In this document: positions 11,942 to 24,410 of the stretch, in pieces | How the letters are laid out: each line of letters begins with the position of its first letter | Position numbering within the stretch: the stretch's first letter is position 1 | Assembly (NCBI GenBank): GCA_027405735.1 | Contig: JAPEHQ010000002.1 | Coordinates: 1,736,001 to 1,800,000, forward strand | Origin: Mucor racemosus | Lineage: Eukaryota > Mucoromycota > Mucoromycetes > Mucorales > Mucoraceae | DNA length: 64,000 nt | Direction: 5' to 3' | Program-made: the position numbers and the translations under genes | Notes under the pieces: generated by a model | Databases searched by the model: none | Seen by the model: only the letters and a program-made list of their open reading frames with translations | What the model was told of the DNA's origin: nothing

Positions 11942-13648
11942 ATGAGTAACGATAGCAGCGTAACTAATGGACTAGCAGAAGATGAGTTTGTTGTAAGTTT
12001 TTTTTTTGTATAAATAAATAATTTTACATAAATTGATCATTGGAAAAAAACAAAAAATATTCAGGTTTCACGTATTGCTGGTACAAAGAAACAGGTATGT
12101 TTTTTAAATGAGAAAAAAAAAATTTTTTCCCTGAAAACAATGTTATTGACGTGATAATTACTTGTAGGATGGCATACGATTTTATCTAATTGAATGGTCT
12201 GGATATGCTTTAACCGAAAATACATGGGAGCAAGAACACAACGTCTATTCTTTGCCTGCAATTAGCCGTTTTTATAATACGTATCGAAAGGAAAAACACC
12301 TCAACAAAGATTTCGATTTGAATAATCTGGAAAAGAAACTATTATTGCTCAATTCATTTGATCCTGATTCACAGTCATTTACTCCAACCAAGAAAGGGCC
12401 AAATGAAATACTTCAAACCTCTGTTACTTCTGCTTTATCCACTTCAACAACCACAACTACTACAACTACAACTACAACTTCAGCAATTGCATCTAAAATC
12501 TCTTCATCCAAAAAAACTACTAAATTAATTCTTAATCCTCCCAGTCGTCCCAAGAAAAGAAGTAGGTCCTCTTTAGAAAGTGAAACTAATTCTGTATTGG
12601 TCGCGAAACCTGTAAAGGTAGGTTATGCTTCTCATTTATAATTACGTGCTTTTTTTTTTCTGACATGATGTAGATGAGAACTGGAAAAGACAAAGTGCCA
12701 AAAAGAACCTTCAAAGCTTTTGAAAGTCTTATGGATACTGTTAAACAATCAGTAGAGGTGAGCTTACTATTTACGTACAAGAAAAACCATGCTAAATGTA
12801 TAATAATTTAATAGAACAAATTCCCTGTCGTGCAATTACCATCTCAAAAGAATATCAGTTCATATTATGTCCAGAATTTAAAGGCGAAAGTAACATTCAT
12901 CAATGATGTTGACGAAGAAGCACCTGCAAATTTCATCTACATTGATCAATTAAAGTATACAGCACCAGTTCAACCCCCTGATCCGGATTTCTTGACTGGT
13001 TGTGATTGTTCTCGTTTTTCTGATTGTATAGATGCCTGTCATGATGTATCAGCTTATGGTGAGGACGGTAGATTAATCATTAATCAAGGAACTGCCATTT
13101 ATGAATGTAATCAGTCTTGTGAATGTGGACCTCGATGCAAAAATAGAGTCGTTCAAAAGGGAAGAAAGATCCCATTACAAGTATATAAAACTAAAGATAA
13201 AGGATGGGGTGTTCGAAGTCTACAATTCATTCCTAAAGGGACATTTATTGAAGAATACATTGGAGAAGTCATTTCTGTTGAGGAAGGTGATCGAAGAGGT
13301 GTAGTTTATGATAAATTGGGTTGTAGTTATCTATTTGATATGGATTTTGCTCAATCCGAATTACCAACCAGATATGTAATTGATTCTTATTCATTGGGTA
13401 ATGTTAGTCGATTCTTTAACCACTCATGTTCACCTAATCTTGAGGTCTTTGCGGTATTTTATGACAGTGCTGATAACCAAATGCATCGATTGGCTTTCTT
13501 TGCTAAACGAGATATCAATAAGGATGAAGAACTTTGCTTTGATTATAATGGTAGAACAGATGTTTCAAACGATGAGCGTAATGAAGGCGCTGCTCGATAC
13601 TCTTGTCATTGTGATGCAGCTGGTTGTCGTAAATGGATTTATCAGTAA
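11942..13648 (+). CDS. Chromodomain-SET histone H3K9 methyltransferase (Clr4/Suv39 type)
   Basis: Exons 11942-11992, 12065-12094, 12168-12617, 12674-12757 and 12815-13648. The N-terminus is a chromodomain (EFVVSRIAGTKKQ...FYLIEWSGY...TWEQE), built across three exons. A Ser/Thr-rich basic linker follows. Then comes a cysteine-rich pre-SET region (GCDCSRFSDC...CNQSCECGPRC), a SET domain (KGWGVR, EEYIGEV, NHSCSPN, ELCFDYN) and a post-SET CHCDAAGC zinc site. These are the residues needed for methyl transfer from S-adenosylmethionine to H3 Lys9, and for reading H3K9me. The class builds heterochromatin and silences transposons, which fits the repeat-rich surroundings, though no direct link is shown. 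The architecture is complete. Confidence 0.93.
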
Positions 13649-14099
13649 ACAAAAACACATTAGAAGAAAATCAAAATGCCATTCTCCCCACCTTTTCTAC
13701 CACCACCATCTCTTTCCACATCTATCTCTCTTTACAGGAAAACACCTTTTATTCAATAGCAAAGTTAAAAAAAAATTATAATAATTGAGACTTTAATGTC
13801 ATGTATTCAATACCCCTTCTTCATTCAATCTATACGTTGTTCTTCTTCTCCTTAAATCCCCCCCCCCCATCATGTAGCTTATTTTTATAACTGTCAATAA
13901 ATTTAATCGGCGTTTTATTATTTCGAATCATCAAATCTACTAATTTAGGAAAGCATCTCAACTAAATTCTTTTTGATATGACCAACATCAGGAAGTCACT
14001 TTTTGTATGGAACATCTATTGATTTGAGAAGCTTAAATAGCATTCAAACAGGTTTTTGGAAACATCTTTTTTCTACTTTAACCATTCAATTATTTCAAA
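13649..14099. other. Intergenic: 3' flank of SET gene and promoter of ADE17
   Basis: Contains CT-rich stretches and a ten-C run at 13858-13867, then AT-rich DNA up to the ATIC start. No gene seen. Confidence 0.5.
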
Positions 14100-16147
14100 A
14101 TGTCTCAAAAGATTGGTAATTGACCGAGATTTTCATTAAAGTTTTTTCATTAACGTAGTCTTTTTATTTAGCTATCCTCTCTGTCTATGATAAGACCGGC
14201 TTGTTAGAGTTCGCTAAGGATCTTCACGCGTTAAACGTCCGTTTGCTTGGTTCAGGTGGAACTGCCAAACTTGTCCGTGAGGCTGGCATTCCCATTGGGT
14301 AAGTTGATCAATGGCATTTTTTGTTATAGAAATTAATGAGATCAATAGCGATGTCTCTGAAATTACCAAGGCTCCTGAGATGTTGGGTGGTCGTGTCAAG
14401 ACTTTGCATCCTGCTGTCCATGGTGGTAAGTAATACAAGGAAAATATCAAACCGAGAGATCTTGTCTAATCACATGAAATATTAGGTATTTTGGCTCGTA
14501 ATATCGAAAGTGATGAAAAGGATCTTGCTGAACAACATATTGAAAAGATTGACATTGTTGTCTGTAATCTTTATCCTTTCAAGGAGACCATCGCTAAGCC
14601 CGATGTTACTATTCCTCAAGCTGTTGAGGAGATTGATATTGGAGGTGTTACTTTGTTGCGTGCTGCTGCCAAGAACCATGCTCGTGTCTCTATCGTCTCT
14701 GATCCTTCTGATTATTCCAAAGTCATTGCTGAGCTTAAGGGTGGTGAAATCACTCAAGAGACCCGTAATCTTTTGGCTTTGAAGGCATTCAACCAAACTG
14801 CTGATTATGATTCTGCCATCGCTGACTATTTCCGTCATCAATATGCCAAAAACCAAGCCATGATGACTCTTCGTTATGGTGCTAACCCTCATCAAGCTCC
14901 CGCTCAAATCTTTGTCAAGGAAGGTAACTTGCCCGTTGAAGTCTTGAGTGGCTCTCCTGGTTACATCAACTTTTTGGATGCTTTAAACTCTTGGGCTTTG
15001 GTCAAGGAATTGAAGGAAGCTACCGGTGTTCCTGCTGCTGCCTCTTTCAAGCATGTATCTCCCGCTGGTGCTGCTATTGGTACTCCTTTGAATGACACTG
15101 ACAAGAAGGTTTATCAAGTTGATGATTTGAAGGTCCCTTTGACTCCTCTTGCCAGTGCTTACGCCCGTGCTCGTGGTGCTGATCGTATGTCTTCTTTCGG
15201 TGATTTCATTGCTCTTTCTGATAAGGTTGATGTTGCTACTGCCAAGATTATCTCTCGTGAAGTTTCAGATGGTGTTATTGCCCCTGATTATGATGATGAG
15301 GCTCTTGATATCCTCAAGAACAAGAAGGCCGGTAAGTACTGTGTCCTCAAGATGGACCCTACTTATGAACCCGAACAACAAGAAGTCAGACAAGTTTATG
15401 GTTTGTATATGGAACAAAAGAGAAACAATTTCAAGATTGATGCTTCTCTCTTTACCAATGTTGTTTCCAAGAATAAGAACGTAAGTTATTTGATAATTAA
15501 ATACATGTTGAGCATCAACTGATTGTTTGTATTTTAGTTGCCCAAGGAAGCTGTTGATGATTTGATCGTCGCTACTATTGCTCTTAAATACACTCAATCC
15601 AACTCTGTCTGTTATGCCAAGAATGGTATGGTTATTGGTCTTGGTGCTGGTCAACAATCTCGTATTCACTGTACTCGTCTTGCTGGTGACAAGGCTGATA
15701 ACTGGTGGTTGCGCCATCACCCCAAGGTCCTTGCTTTTGACTTTAAGAAGGGTATTAAGCGTGCTGATAAGTCTAATGCTATCGATCTTTTCGTTACTAA
15801 CCAAACTGGCGAGGTATGTTTTATGATTTAAATGTAAAATTTAACCAGCTAACATGAATAATATTAATTAGGGTGTCGAACGTGAAGCTTGGGAAGCCAA
15901 TTTCAACACAGTCCCTGAACTTCTTACTGCTGAGGAACGTAAGGAATGGATGGACAAGTTGAATGATACTGTTGTGTCATCCGATGCTTTCTTCCCCTTC
16001 TCTGACAATATTTATCGTGCTTACCGTTCAGGTGTCAAGTACATTGCCGCTGCTTCTGGCTCTGTCCAAGATAACGCCGTTATCGCTGCTGCTGATACCA
16101 ATGATATGGTTCTTGTTCACACCAACTTGAGACTTTTCCATCATTAA
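14100..16147 (+). CDS. ADE17: Bifunctional purine enzyme ATIC (AICAR transformylase / IMP cyclohydrolase)
   Basis: Six exons: 14100-14115, 14172-14298, 14349-14425, 14486-15480, 15538-15813 and 15872-16147. The first is a 16-nt mini-exon (MSQKI) before a clear splice. The N-terminal cyclohydrolase part begins [11 protein letters not shown] and includes [23 protein letters not shown] and HGGILAR. The transformylase part has [45 protein letters not shown] and [12 protein letters not shown]. The C-terminus ends [11 protein letters not shown]. The enzyme does the last two steps of de novo IMP synthesis in the cytosol. The codons look more biased (many CT-ending) than in neighbours, as expected for a well-expressed gene. 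Symbol by similarity; yeast has two paralogs, ADE16 and ADE17. Confidence 0.96.
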
Positions 16148-17022
16148 TTTGATTCTATGTATATTACCTTTTGATTAACAAAATAAAATTGTTGTTTTTA
16201 AATTTTAATCCCTGTGTTTCCAACATCTAATCATAGTTTTTAGATTTCATAAATGATTCAATAATACTGTTAGGTTAAGAAGCTCTATGAAGCCCTAGTC
16301 AACGTATGCTTGAATATATTGTCACATCCGTAAGGTTTTGACCTCCCAATCCATGATGAAGACGTATATAATGAAAAATACAAATAATGACATCGGGACG
16401 TGAATTTAAGAAATGCAACAACTAGACTTGAGTAAATAGGCAAAATGATGCGTATTTCGAAATTATTTTACATTTCTAAAGCCTAATTAAAAAATAATAT
16501 ACTCGCTGAATTGAATTATATTTAGTTTGATCAAAATTACACTCCATAACTGACGAATTAGGTTAATTGGCTTTGGTATACTCGGAAAATGTTACACTCT
16601 ATAAGCTATAGTGGATTTGATAATTTTTTTTGCAGATCCCTCAAATTTTCAAAAAATTCAATGTTCATGGCTTTTCGATCTTCAAAATCAGAACGTGCGC
16701 CCTTTTTCTATAACTAACCTCATGCTAAAAAATTTTAGGATATACCTTAGACACCACAAAACAGATATGATTTGGTTGCAGTATGCTATTATCCATTCCG
16801 AAATTTATTTTATATCTCCCGAAAGTCTCCCTGTTCTACTACTTTTGTTTTCAATAAAGAACACCAAGAAAGAATTATATGCCAATGTACCTGAGATGTT
16901 TACCTTTAATCTAAAAATGCGCATTCAAAAATATTTTATTTGTTGCATTTGGCATTAAGTTTTCAGCGCTAATGTTTCAGATTTTTATGCATATTTCACT
17001 GCTAAAATCGAAAATTGCCCTT
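16148..17022. other. AT-rich intergenic, no gene seen
   Basis: A faint relative of the 'ACTCCATAA' repeats of the palindrome family appears at 16541-16600. No gene is recognisable. Confidence 0.45.
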
Positions 17023-17370
17023 GGTGGCTGGGCCGAATGATTAAGACGTGCGCTTCCCAAATGCAAGGCTTGAGTTCGAATCCTGGTGGCATCAAGTTTG
17101 TTTGATAATGTTATGTAGTACTGTATTTCCTGTTTAGTGTCATGTCGCCAACCCACAACTTTTTGCATGACGTACTCCGCATGCCCGTTTGGCTCTGGGT
17201 GCAGCACTTTATTTAGTCATAATATAATTATTATAGCGACCTTGTTTACAGTAGGCCCACTTGTGGAGACCTCTCAATCTCTTGACCATGGTTTACGTTG
17301 TGCTACATGAAACGTTACTGTAGGAATTTCATGTATATTAAGTCTTCAAATTAAATAATAATAAATAAAG
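17023..17370 (+). mobile_element. tRNA-derived SINE-like element
   Basis: The head looks like a tRNA gene: an A-box-like TGGGCCGAATGATTAAG starts at 17029, an anticodon-like arm TGCGC-TTCCCAA-ATGCA follows, and a B box GTTCGAATCC lies at 17074-17083. The acceptor and T stems do not pair well, so it is not a functional tRNA. About 270 nt of unrelated body follows. The end is an AT-rich simple tail (AAATAATAATAAATAAAG, 17353-17370). Internal pol III promoter, body and simple-repeat tail are the classical SINE layout. A target-site duplication was not identified. Confidence 0.55.
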
Positions 17371-17397
17371 TATATCCACTACGTTCTACCCTATAAA

Positions 17398-17870
17398 AAA
17401 AATCAAAAATTTTGAGGCTTCATATCTCTACGAAACATCAAGTTATACTAACAATTTTTAATAATAAAATATGCTTGTTTTGAAATGCTCTATAACATAC
17501 TTCTGTACAAAAAAATTCTGAGCACTTTTATTCTTTTTTATTTTTTTTTTTTTTGGCATTTTTGTAGATTTCAAAATATTTGTTAAATTAAGCAGCATTT
17601 TTTTACATTCATGCAATCAGCCTCGTTGAGCTCTCTCAGACTTAATTTATTTTCTTTCAAAATAATGATTTTTAATGGAGATATCCTCATAAATGTGAAC
17701 AAAGAGATATCTTCGTTTCTAGCTTCAATTTTTCCCTTGTATTCCTTCGTCCCAAATTCTGAATTTGAAAAAAAATTGGCAAATTTTTGTTTCCTCTACG
17801 AAAAATGCAGCTGGAAGGTTTAGTAATGGCTCAATAGATAGATAATTGTTTTTCACATTATCTCCATAAA
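17398..17870 (-). repeat. Interspersed repeat family A, copy 2 (inverted)
   Basis: Reverse-complement copy of the 5935-6390 segment, including both the core (CATATCTCTACG..., GAGCTCTC...) and the outer part near 17750-17850. It is clearly diverged from copy 1. It lies just left of the LTR fragment at 17903. Confidence 0.65.
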
Positions 17871-17902
17871 TTATATTTAAAACATGCTTATAAAAAGTTA
17901 TG

Positions 17903-18178
17903 TGTTTAGGACATAGACTAGACTGGGTACATGTATTACTAGTAGAAGTGCTCAAAGGATTATTTAGACATGATTTTTAGCATAGAATGATGAGTATGAG
18001 GTGATAATGATGTATGCCAATTTTATTTCATTTAGTTATGTTACATGTAGTCTATGATGACATGGTGTAGCCTGAGATCCTGAAGTGAGCCAATTATGAA
18101 CTCGTTCCTGGGAATGGAATTCAGATATTCCATTTGTATAAACATTCACTGTCTAAAGTTAATCAAGCATGAACATCC
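17903..18178 (+). mobile_element. LTR fragment, family II (5' part only)
   Basis: Starts TGTTTAGGACATAGACTAGA and matches, with scattered differences, the first about 290 nt of the complete solo LTR at 60957-61697. It is cut off at 18178, where the left arm of the large inverted repeat begins. No 3' half follows directly. Confidence 0.65.
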
Positions 18179-19351
18179 TATACACATTATTTTTTTCGAG
18201 CAAAACCGAGGATATTCTTTTGTACGCATTTTTGAGGACATCTCCACGAAAAATCAATATTTTGAAGAAATTTAAATTGGAACCTAGAGAGCTCAACGAG
18301 GTTGATGATATGAATGTAAAAAAATTCTGCACAATTTAACGAATATTTTGGAATATATTACGAAAATGTCAAAAAAATGAAATAAAAAAAAGGTGCCCAG
18401 ATTTTTTCAAACTCAGATATATTAAAGAGAATTTTAAAACAAGTAAATTTCATTATATAAAAGTCTTTGGGTATCTTAATTTTTTGCAGAGATATTAAGG
18501 CTCAAAGTTTCAATTTTTCATATTTAAGCTGTAAAAACCAAAATTGGAAGAAAAAATTATCGGTTTTTTCGAATTTATTCGACAAATGCTATAGTGATGA
18601 TCTGTAAACAATTAATTGTTATTTGTAGCCCTTAAAAATCTGTATCCAATCAAACTAATTTCAGCAAGAGGTTTCTATTATTCTGTTATGAAAATCGCTC
18701 AAAACCGCGATTTTTGGATGAGGGTTGGGGTCAAAAAACAAGAGTACACCTTCAAATCTTCACTACTCCTTGAAAAATTAATTTTTTTGAAAAAACTAAA
18801 AACGGATCTATACATATTGTTGCTCTCAATTATTTTTATGGAACTGACATTTTGTTTGATAACTTACTGGAAGATGATATTAATAATTTATACGTTTTTG
18901 GTGTGTTTTATGGGATAAATTCTTTGAATTTTTATTTTGGCTCTATTTTTATCTAACAAATAATATGCTTATAATATAGACAAAGACCTTTTATTATAAT
19001 TGCAAGTAATGTTTACTTAATAAAATTAATAGGTATGCTTGTTTTTCTGATATTCCTATAATTTTTTGAACGGCTATATCTCCGCAAAAAAAATAGCTAA
19101 AAATATATGAATAGCACCATAATTATTGCAGCATTAACTTGTATTAGAATCCGCTCTTACCTCAACATATGAAAAAATTTATGGGAAAAATGTTGGAGAT
19201 CTGATTTTTAGGAAAAAAAATCCATTTTAACTTGTGGAGTGTAACTTTTATAAAATATGGAGTGTAACTTATTATATGTGGAGTGTAACTTATTATATAT
19301 GGAGTGTTACGTTTTTATTTTATGGAGTGTGACTTTCTTGACTGATGTCTC
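18179..19351 (+). repeat. Left arm of 1,173-bp inverted repeat (long family A unit)
   Basis: This arm is the exact reverse complement of 19654-20826 everywhere I compared them; paired positions always sum to 39005. It contains a family A core (18179-18560), further unique AT-rich sequence, and a tandem of about five units of TGGAGTGTAACTTATTATAT type (19236-19335). Homology to the third copy at 53.8 kb continues past the arm end to about 19434, so this side keeps the unit's natural end. An open frame of 100 codons (18616-18918) is present in both arms but shows no sign of selection. Confidence 0.85.
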
Positions 19352-19653
19352 TCAACCCCTTATGGTATTGAGTATTTACCCCTTCAAGTTGATCTAAATT
19401 GCTTCAAAATGCTTCAAATAATGATGTTTTGATACTACCAAATCGGTGAATAAATTGTGCCTAAAATTAAAGTTTTCTAACATATTCCAATTATTGTTAA
19501 AACCGTCATTCAAACTGTTTAATACAGTATATAAGATGTTTTAATCAATTAATTGTACGAAATCTTGGATATTTCCTAAAAGCTATATATGTACAAGGTT
19601 TTTATAATTTATTGATACAGACTGATTTCTTATGTGGTCGAACTTAAAGAAGT
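19352..19653. repeat. Central spacer of the inverted repeat
   Basis: 302 nt. The left about 85 nt (19352-19434) match the end of the unit at 53.76-53.85 kb. The rest is unique AT-rich sequence with no counterpart on the right arm. Confidence 0.7.
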
Positions 19654-20826
19654 GAGACATCAGTCAAGAAAGTCACACTCCATAAAATAAAAACGTAACA
19701 CTCCATATATAATAAGTTACACTCCACATATAATAAGTTACACTCCATATTTTATAAAAGTTACACTCCACAAGTTAAAATGGATTTTTTTTCCTAAAAA
19801 TCAGATCTCCAACATTTTTCCCATAAATTTTTTCATATGTTGAGGTAAGAGCGGATTCTAATACAAGTTAATGCTGCAATAATTATGGTGCTATTCATAT
19901 ATTTTTAGCTATTTTTTTTGCGGAGATATAGCCGTTCAAAAAATTATAGGAATATCAGAAAAACAAGCATACCTATTAATTTTATTAAGTAAACATTACT
20001 TGCAATTATAATAAAAGGTCTTTGTCTATATTATAAGCATATTATTTGTTAGATAAAAATAGAGCCAAAATAAAAATTCAAAGAATTTATCCCATAAAAC
20101 ACACCAAAAACGTATAAATTATTAATATCATCTTCCAGTAAGTTATCAAACAAAATGTCAGTTCCATAAAAATAATTGAGAGCAACAATATGTATAGATC
20201 CGTTTTTAGTTTTTTCAAAAAAATTAATTTTTCAAGGAGTAGTGAAGATTTGAAGGTGTACTCTTGTTTTTTGACCCCAACCCTCATCCAAAAATCGCGG
20301 TTTTGAGCGATTTTCATAACAGAATAATAGAAACCTCTTGCTGAAATTAGTTTGATTGGATACAGATTTTTAAGGGCTACAAATAACAATTAATTGTTTA
20401 CAGATCATCACTATAGCATTTGTCGAATAAATTCGAAAAAACCGATAATTTTTTCTTCCAATTTTGGTTTTTACAGCTTAAATATGAAAAATTGAAACTT
20501 TGAGCCTTAATATCTCTGCAAAAAATTAAGATACCCAAAGACTTTTATATAATGAAATTTACTTGTTTTAAAATTCTCTTTAATATATCTGAGTTTGAAA
20601 AAATCTGGGCACCTTTTTTTTATTTCATTTTTTTGACATTTTCGTAATATATTCCAAAATATTCGTTAAATTGTGCAGAATTTTTTTACATTCATATCAT
20701 CAACCTCGTTGAGCTCTCTAGGTTCCAATTTAAATTTCTTCAAAATATTGATTTTTCGTGGAGATGTCCTCAAAAATGTGTACAAAAGAATATCCTCGGT
20801 TTTGCTCGAAAAAAATAATGTGTATA
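19654..20826 (-). repeat. Right arm of 1,173-bp inverted repeat
   Basis: Reverse complement of the left arm. Beyond its outer end the family A sequence continues to 20844 (CCCTCATTCCAAATTATG) before an LTR begins. The same junction occurs at 54991/54992, so this arm and its adjoining LTR form a unit shared with the 53.8-55.4 kb region. Confidence 0.85.
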
Positions 20827-20844
20827 CCCTCATTCCAAATTATG

Positions 20845-21399
20845 TGTTACGTTCAAAGGTTATTATAGTAACTTTTAAGATAATAATAAACCATTTGAGT
20901 TGCATTATAATTTTTATTGTAAAAATGAGCTAACTAATCTGGGATAGCATTCTTTGTATACTTATCATTTTCTACTATCTACGCACATTACTCTTTTACC
21001 GAAACTAATAAGAATTAGACAAGAGTAAAAGGTGAGGTTTTATTCAATGTAGAGAATGAGATTATATATAGAAGAGATTATCAAGTGATACAACAGCTAT
21101 AATGGTGTAACAATAACAATATCCTGATAATGCGACTACTATAGCGCTATATCTAGATTCTGATATACAGTAACAATTACTATCTGGTTACAGTACACTC
21201 TATGAATCTCACTATGTAAGCTTGGTTACTGGAGTAACTCAACTATGTAATTCTGTTGCATCCACAGATCTGGGTGCATTCCTTGGTTAAGATTACGACA
21301 CATTTTGATATGTTAAGTTCTACATTGCTGTGTATTATGTTATGAAGCTCCGTTTATACAGGAATGTGGAACTAGTGTGTGTTACTTAGACTTGATTGG

Positions 21400-21430
<31 letters not shown>

Positions 21431-21612
21431 GACTTATTTTAGACTAGTCATATAATTAGAGAATGTGAATATAAAAGAAGATGGTTCGATCTTATAATAA
21501 AGTTCTTTAGTTTTAGTGTGCTCTTTCATTTTATAACAGTTTTCCTTTATTTTTATTAAATGATTTAGTACATATTTTAGCTTTGGGATTGATATAATCT
21601 CCTGGCGTAACA
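20845..21612 (+). mobile_element. Solo LTR, family II variant, 768 nt
   Basis: Begins TGTTACG and ends CGTAACA, a perfect 7-bp terminal inverted repeat of LTR type. It has a TATA-like GAATATAAAAG at about 21468 and a poly(A)-signal-like AATAAAG about 25 nt later, the expected U3/R order. The part from about 20990 to 21240 matches 55133-55395 and, less closely, the solo LTR at 60957. No retrotransposon coding sequence flanks it. Flanking bases (TTATG and AATTC) do not match, so no target duplication is visible. Confidence 0.6.
21402..21427. repeat. (AT)n microsatellite inside the LTR
   Basis: About 12 AT dinucleotides in an unbroken run, within the 20845-21612 LTR. Confidence 0.8.
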
Positions 21613-23679
21613 AATTCATTTTAATAAACGGTACTTTTTACGTTGATTTTAATTTACAAAGTCTCGATAAATCAGCTATATCACAAGATACTAATATAAA
21701 AATACTCTGTTGAAAGTTACATTTTATTAATTCATTGATGCTTTATATATATATATATGTTTTCTAAATGGTTATATAACTATTAACATTATTAATCAAT
21801 TGCCGGGTATTGAGGTACTTGATATGGTTTGTTCACAAATCATATACAATAGAATTTGTGAAATTGAGAATATGTGATTGTATCATTTGGATAAGATGTA
21901 GGATTGCCTATGTTTCATAGTTGCTAAGTTTTCCTGATTGTTCCTGGTATTCGCTGCTAATTGTTAATGCTAGTGGTTAGGTATAACATTTAGTATGAGT
22001 TACTAAATGTCATGTCATGTTGAATTTTAATAATTGTTCCTGGATTTCTATATCTGGGTAAACTTCGGATATATCAGCTTGACCAGTGCACTTATATTTT
22101 AGATTTGAATTGAGGGAAAAAGGATGTGGTGATAAGAATTGTAAACATAATTTATCAATAAGAATTTGGCATAGTGGTGAAAAATTATGTTGGAATACAA
22201 TGCTGTAATATCATGATGCAACATCATGCTGAAATGGTACCATAGTTTTGTTGATATTTGATTGACCTGACTTTCAGTTTTCAAACTATTGTTTTACTTT
22301 TGAATTTAACATCCGGTTAAGAATGATATATCAGGTATTTTACTGCATGTTTTTATTCAAATCAGAGTGTATAATTTGTTCCCCATAAATATGAACCCAA
22401 GTAATCCCTAATTTTACAAATATTTGGTACTAGTACTGTATATACTTATTGAATAAACGACGCTCCAAGTTTCAGCTTCCAAGGGCCATTATGCATTCAG
22501 TAAGTTTGAACAGGAAGTCGGTTATCCACTATTATTTTCACTTATTATGACCAGTAAGCACACCAGCTTCCGTCAAATATGGACCTATATGAGTTTCTGT
22601 TGCAATAATGATAGATATGTCTAGTGTTGATCTATGAAATTGCAAAATTTTTAATCTTCTTAAATTGTTGTGAAAATGAGGAAATGACAACGCGTACTTT
22701 TTAAACTATTCTGTATGGATTGTTCCAGATGTTCTTCGAAAATTTGTATAAAATCAAACAATAGTTCGAAATTGAATTTTAAGTTGTACTTAATGCTAAG
22801 TATAAAACACGAGCCGAGTCTTGAACGAGCTTGACCAAAGCTCGCGACAACGAGCCGAGCTTTTGACTTCTTTTCAAAAAGTTCAAATTTAATAATAATT
22901 AGTAGTAAATGATATGACACTACTATTTTAGATAATTGACAATTGACATTCATAAGCTTGATTTACTTTAGATATTTGTCACTTGAAAGATAAAATAAAG
23001 CTCACATTCATATGATGCGTTTTAGTCGCTGAGTAAAAAAAGCTTGGTTCATTTTAAATAATTACTTAATGCGCAGTAGATTCACGAATAATTTATTTTG
23101 ATTTCATTGGTTAACAGCTGTTTTTAAAGAAGTTTGACGTAAGTTTTGTATTGAAACCTCTCTTCCTCTGCCTAAAAAGTATAAAATAACTGGAAAAATG
23201 TTCGAAATCAGTCAATATTGGTGCAAATAAACTGAATTTTTCATAATATATACTACATTCGTAACTGTATCTAAAATTAAAATGTTGAAATTCTATTGTT
23301 TGCTAGTTAGGTTGTAGGAATCAAGTGCGCACTTTTTCGAGTGAGCTTTGTGTAATGATCTGTAATTTTTGACTAACAACGAAGGTGGATAATATGCTTA
23401 TAGATATTATTCTTGTTATTATAAATTGGTGATCACTAGATTGATGAAGGTTGGCGTTCTTATTTGTAAATTAGATATTTATTAGTGAATAAATAAAAGT
23501 AAAGGAATTGTAACAAGATAGATAAATCTACAAGGGATCATATAATGATTTCCTTGTAGTATTTATATAAGGAATGAGGCAAGGTTTTGCATGAATGAAA
23601 CTGAAATGTTTCACTCATTACACTTTGTAGCTTAGCAGACTATTTTAAATTAAAAATAACGCTAAATCAGCAAAAATTC
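21613..23679. other. AT-rich intergenic, no gene seen
   Basis: No gene recognised. A short segment at 22800-22865 is rich in GAGC/CGAG motifs (reverse of GCTCG) and resembles the much longer tract at 56.1-56.7 kb. Confidence 0.45.
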
Positions 23680-24152
23680 TGTATGCCGCCAAGTACCATA
23701 CTATATCACCTTCTACAGTATCAATATATTTAATAATCTACTGACTACGACACGTTGTATTGGAATGTAAAGTCTTAATATCGGATATAAAAAACTCCTA
23801 ACGCACTAAGTTCATCCATATTATTTCATTCCAGCAGCTAGTCAATCAAGTAGCTATCAAATCAACATCCAAGCTTATATAGTGCAGCATTGAAACAAGG
23901 CAGCTTACAAGCTCTGTAAGCACGGTTAAATTACGATTGACCCATTTCAATCCATAGATTACTATCAAACATATCTAATTGTTTAATAACGCCTTAAATT
24001 ATATCTCAGGATCCCAATGTCAAATCAATATAAATGGCCATACTTTTATATCTAAATAAACGATATCTTGTTTTTTATTACACAGTTGAAGAACTGATTC
24101 ATTACTCATTGTCTTTAAATTGTATTATTTGCAAACCTGAAAATATACGATA
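23680..24152 (+). mobile_element. LTR-like repeat, family III, copy 1
   Basis: Matches, with many substitutions, the solo LTR at 59922-60450 and the inverted copy at 58856-59385. All share a start (TGTAT.CC.CC) and an end (CCTGAAAATATACGA). It carries AATAAACGATATCTTG at about 24056, the poly(A)-signal region of the family. The intact copy's TATAAAAGG is TATAAATGG here. The 5' end is slightly shorter than in the best copy. Confidence 0.6.
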
Positions 24153-24410
24153 AAAGCCCAACGTATATGGCAGTGACAACTACTGAAATTAATAAGCAAA
24201 CGTCTTCTTTATGTATAATCAATGTAATAGTACAATGTGTTCTACATCTATTTTTCATAAAACCATCGGATTTCAAATAGTGATTTAATAAACAACAACT
24301 GTAAGCAAATAAATACAAGAAAAATAAAATATCAAAAAATTGTAAACCTTTGTTTCTTGAATGAGTTATTTTATTGAATAGTCAGCGGTTAATAGTAAAA
24401 AGAATATTAG

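Noticed and set aside
14482..15804. Long frames antisense to ATIC and in its other forward frames
   Set aside because: Shadows created by the biased codons of the real gene.
18616..18918. 100-codon open frame with hydrophobic C-terminus, repeated at 20389-20087 and, in part, at 54434-54234
   Set aside because: Present because the repeat is present. Differences in the third copy mostly change amino acids and the start differs, so no sign of selection.
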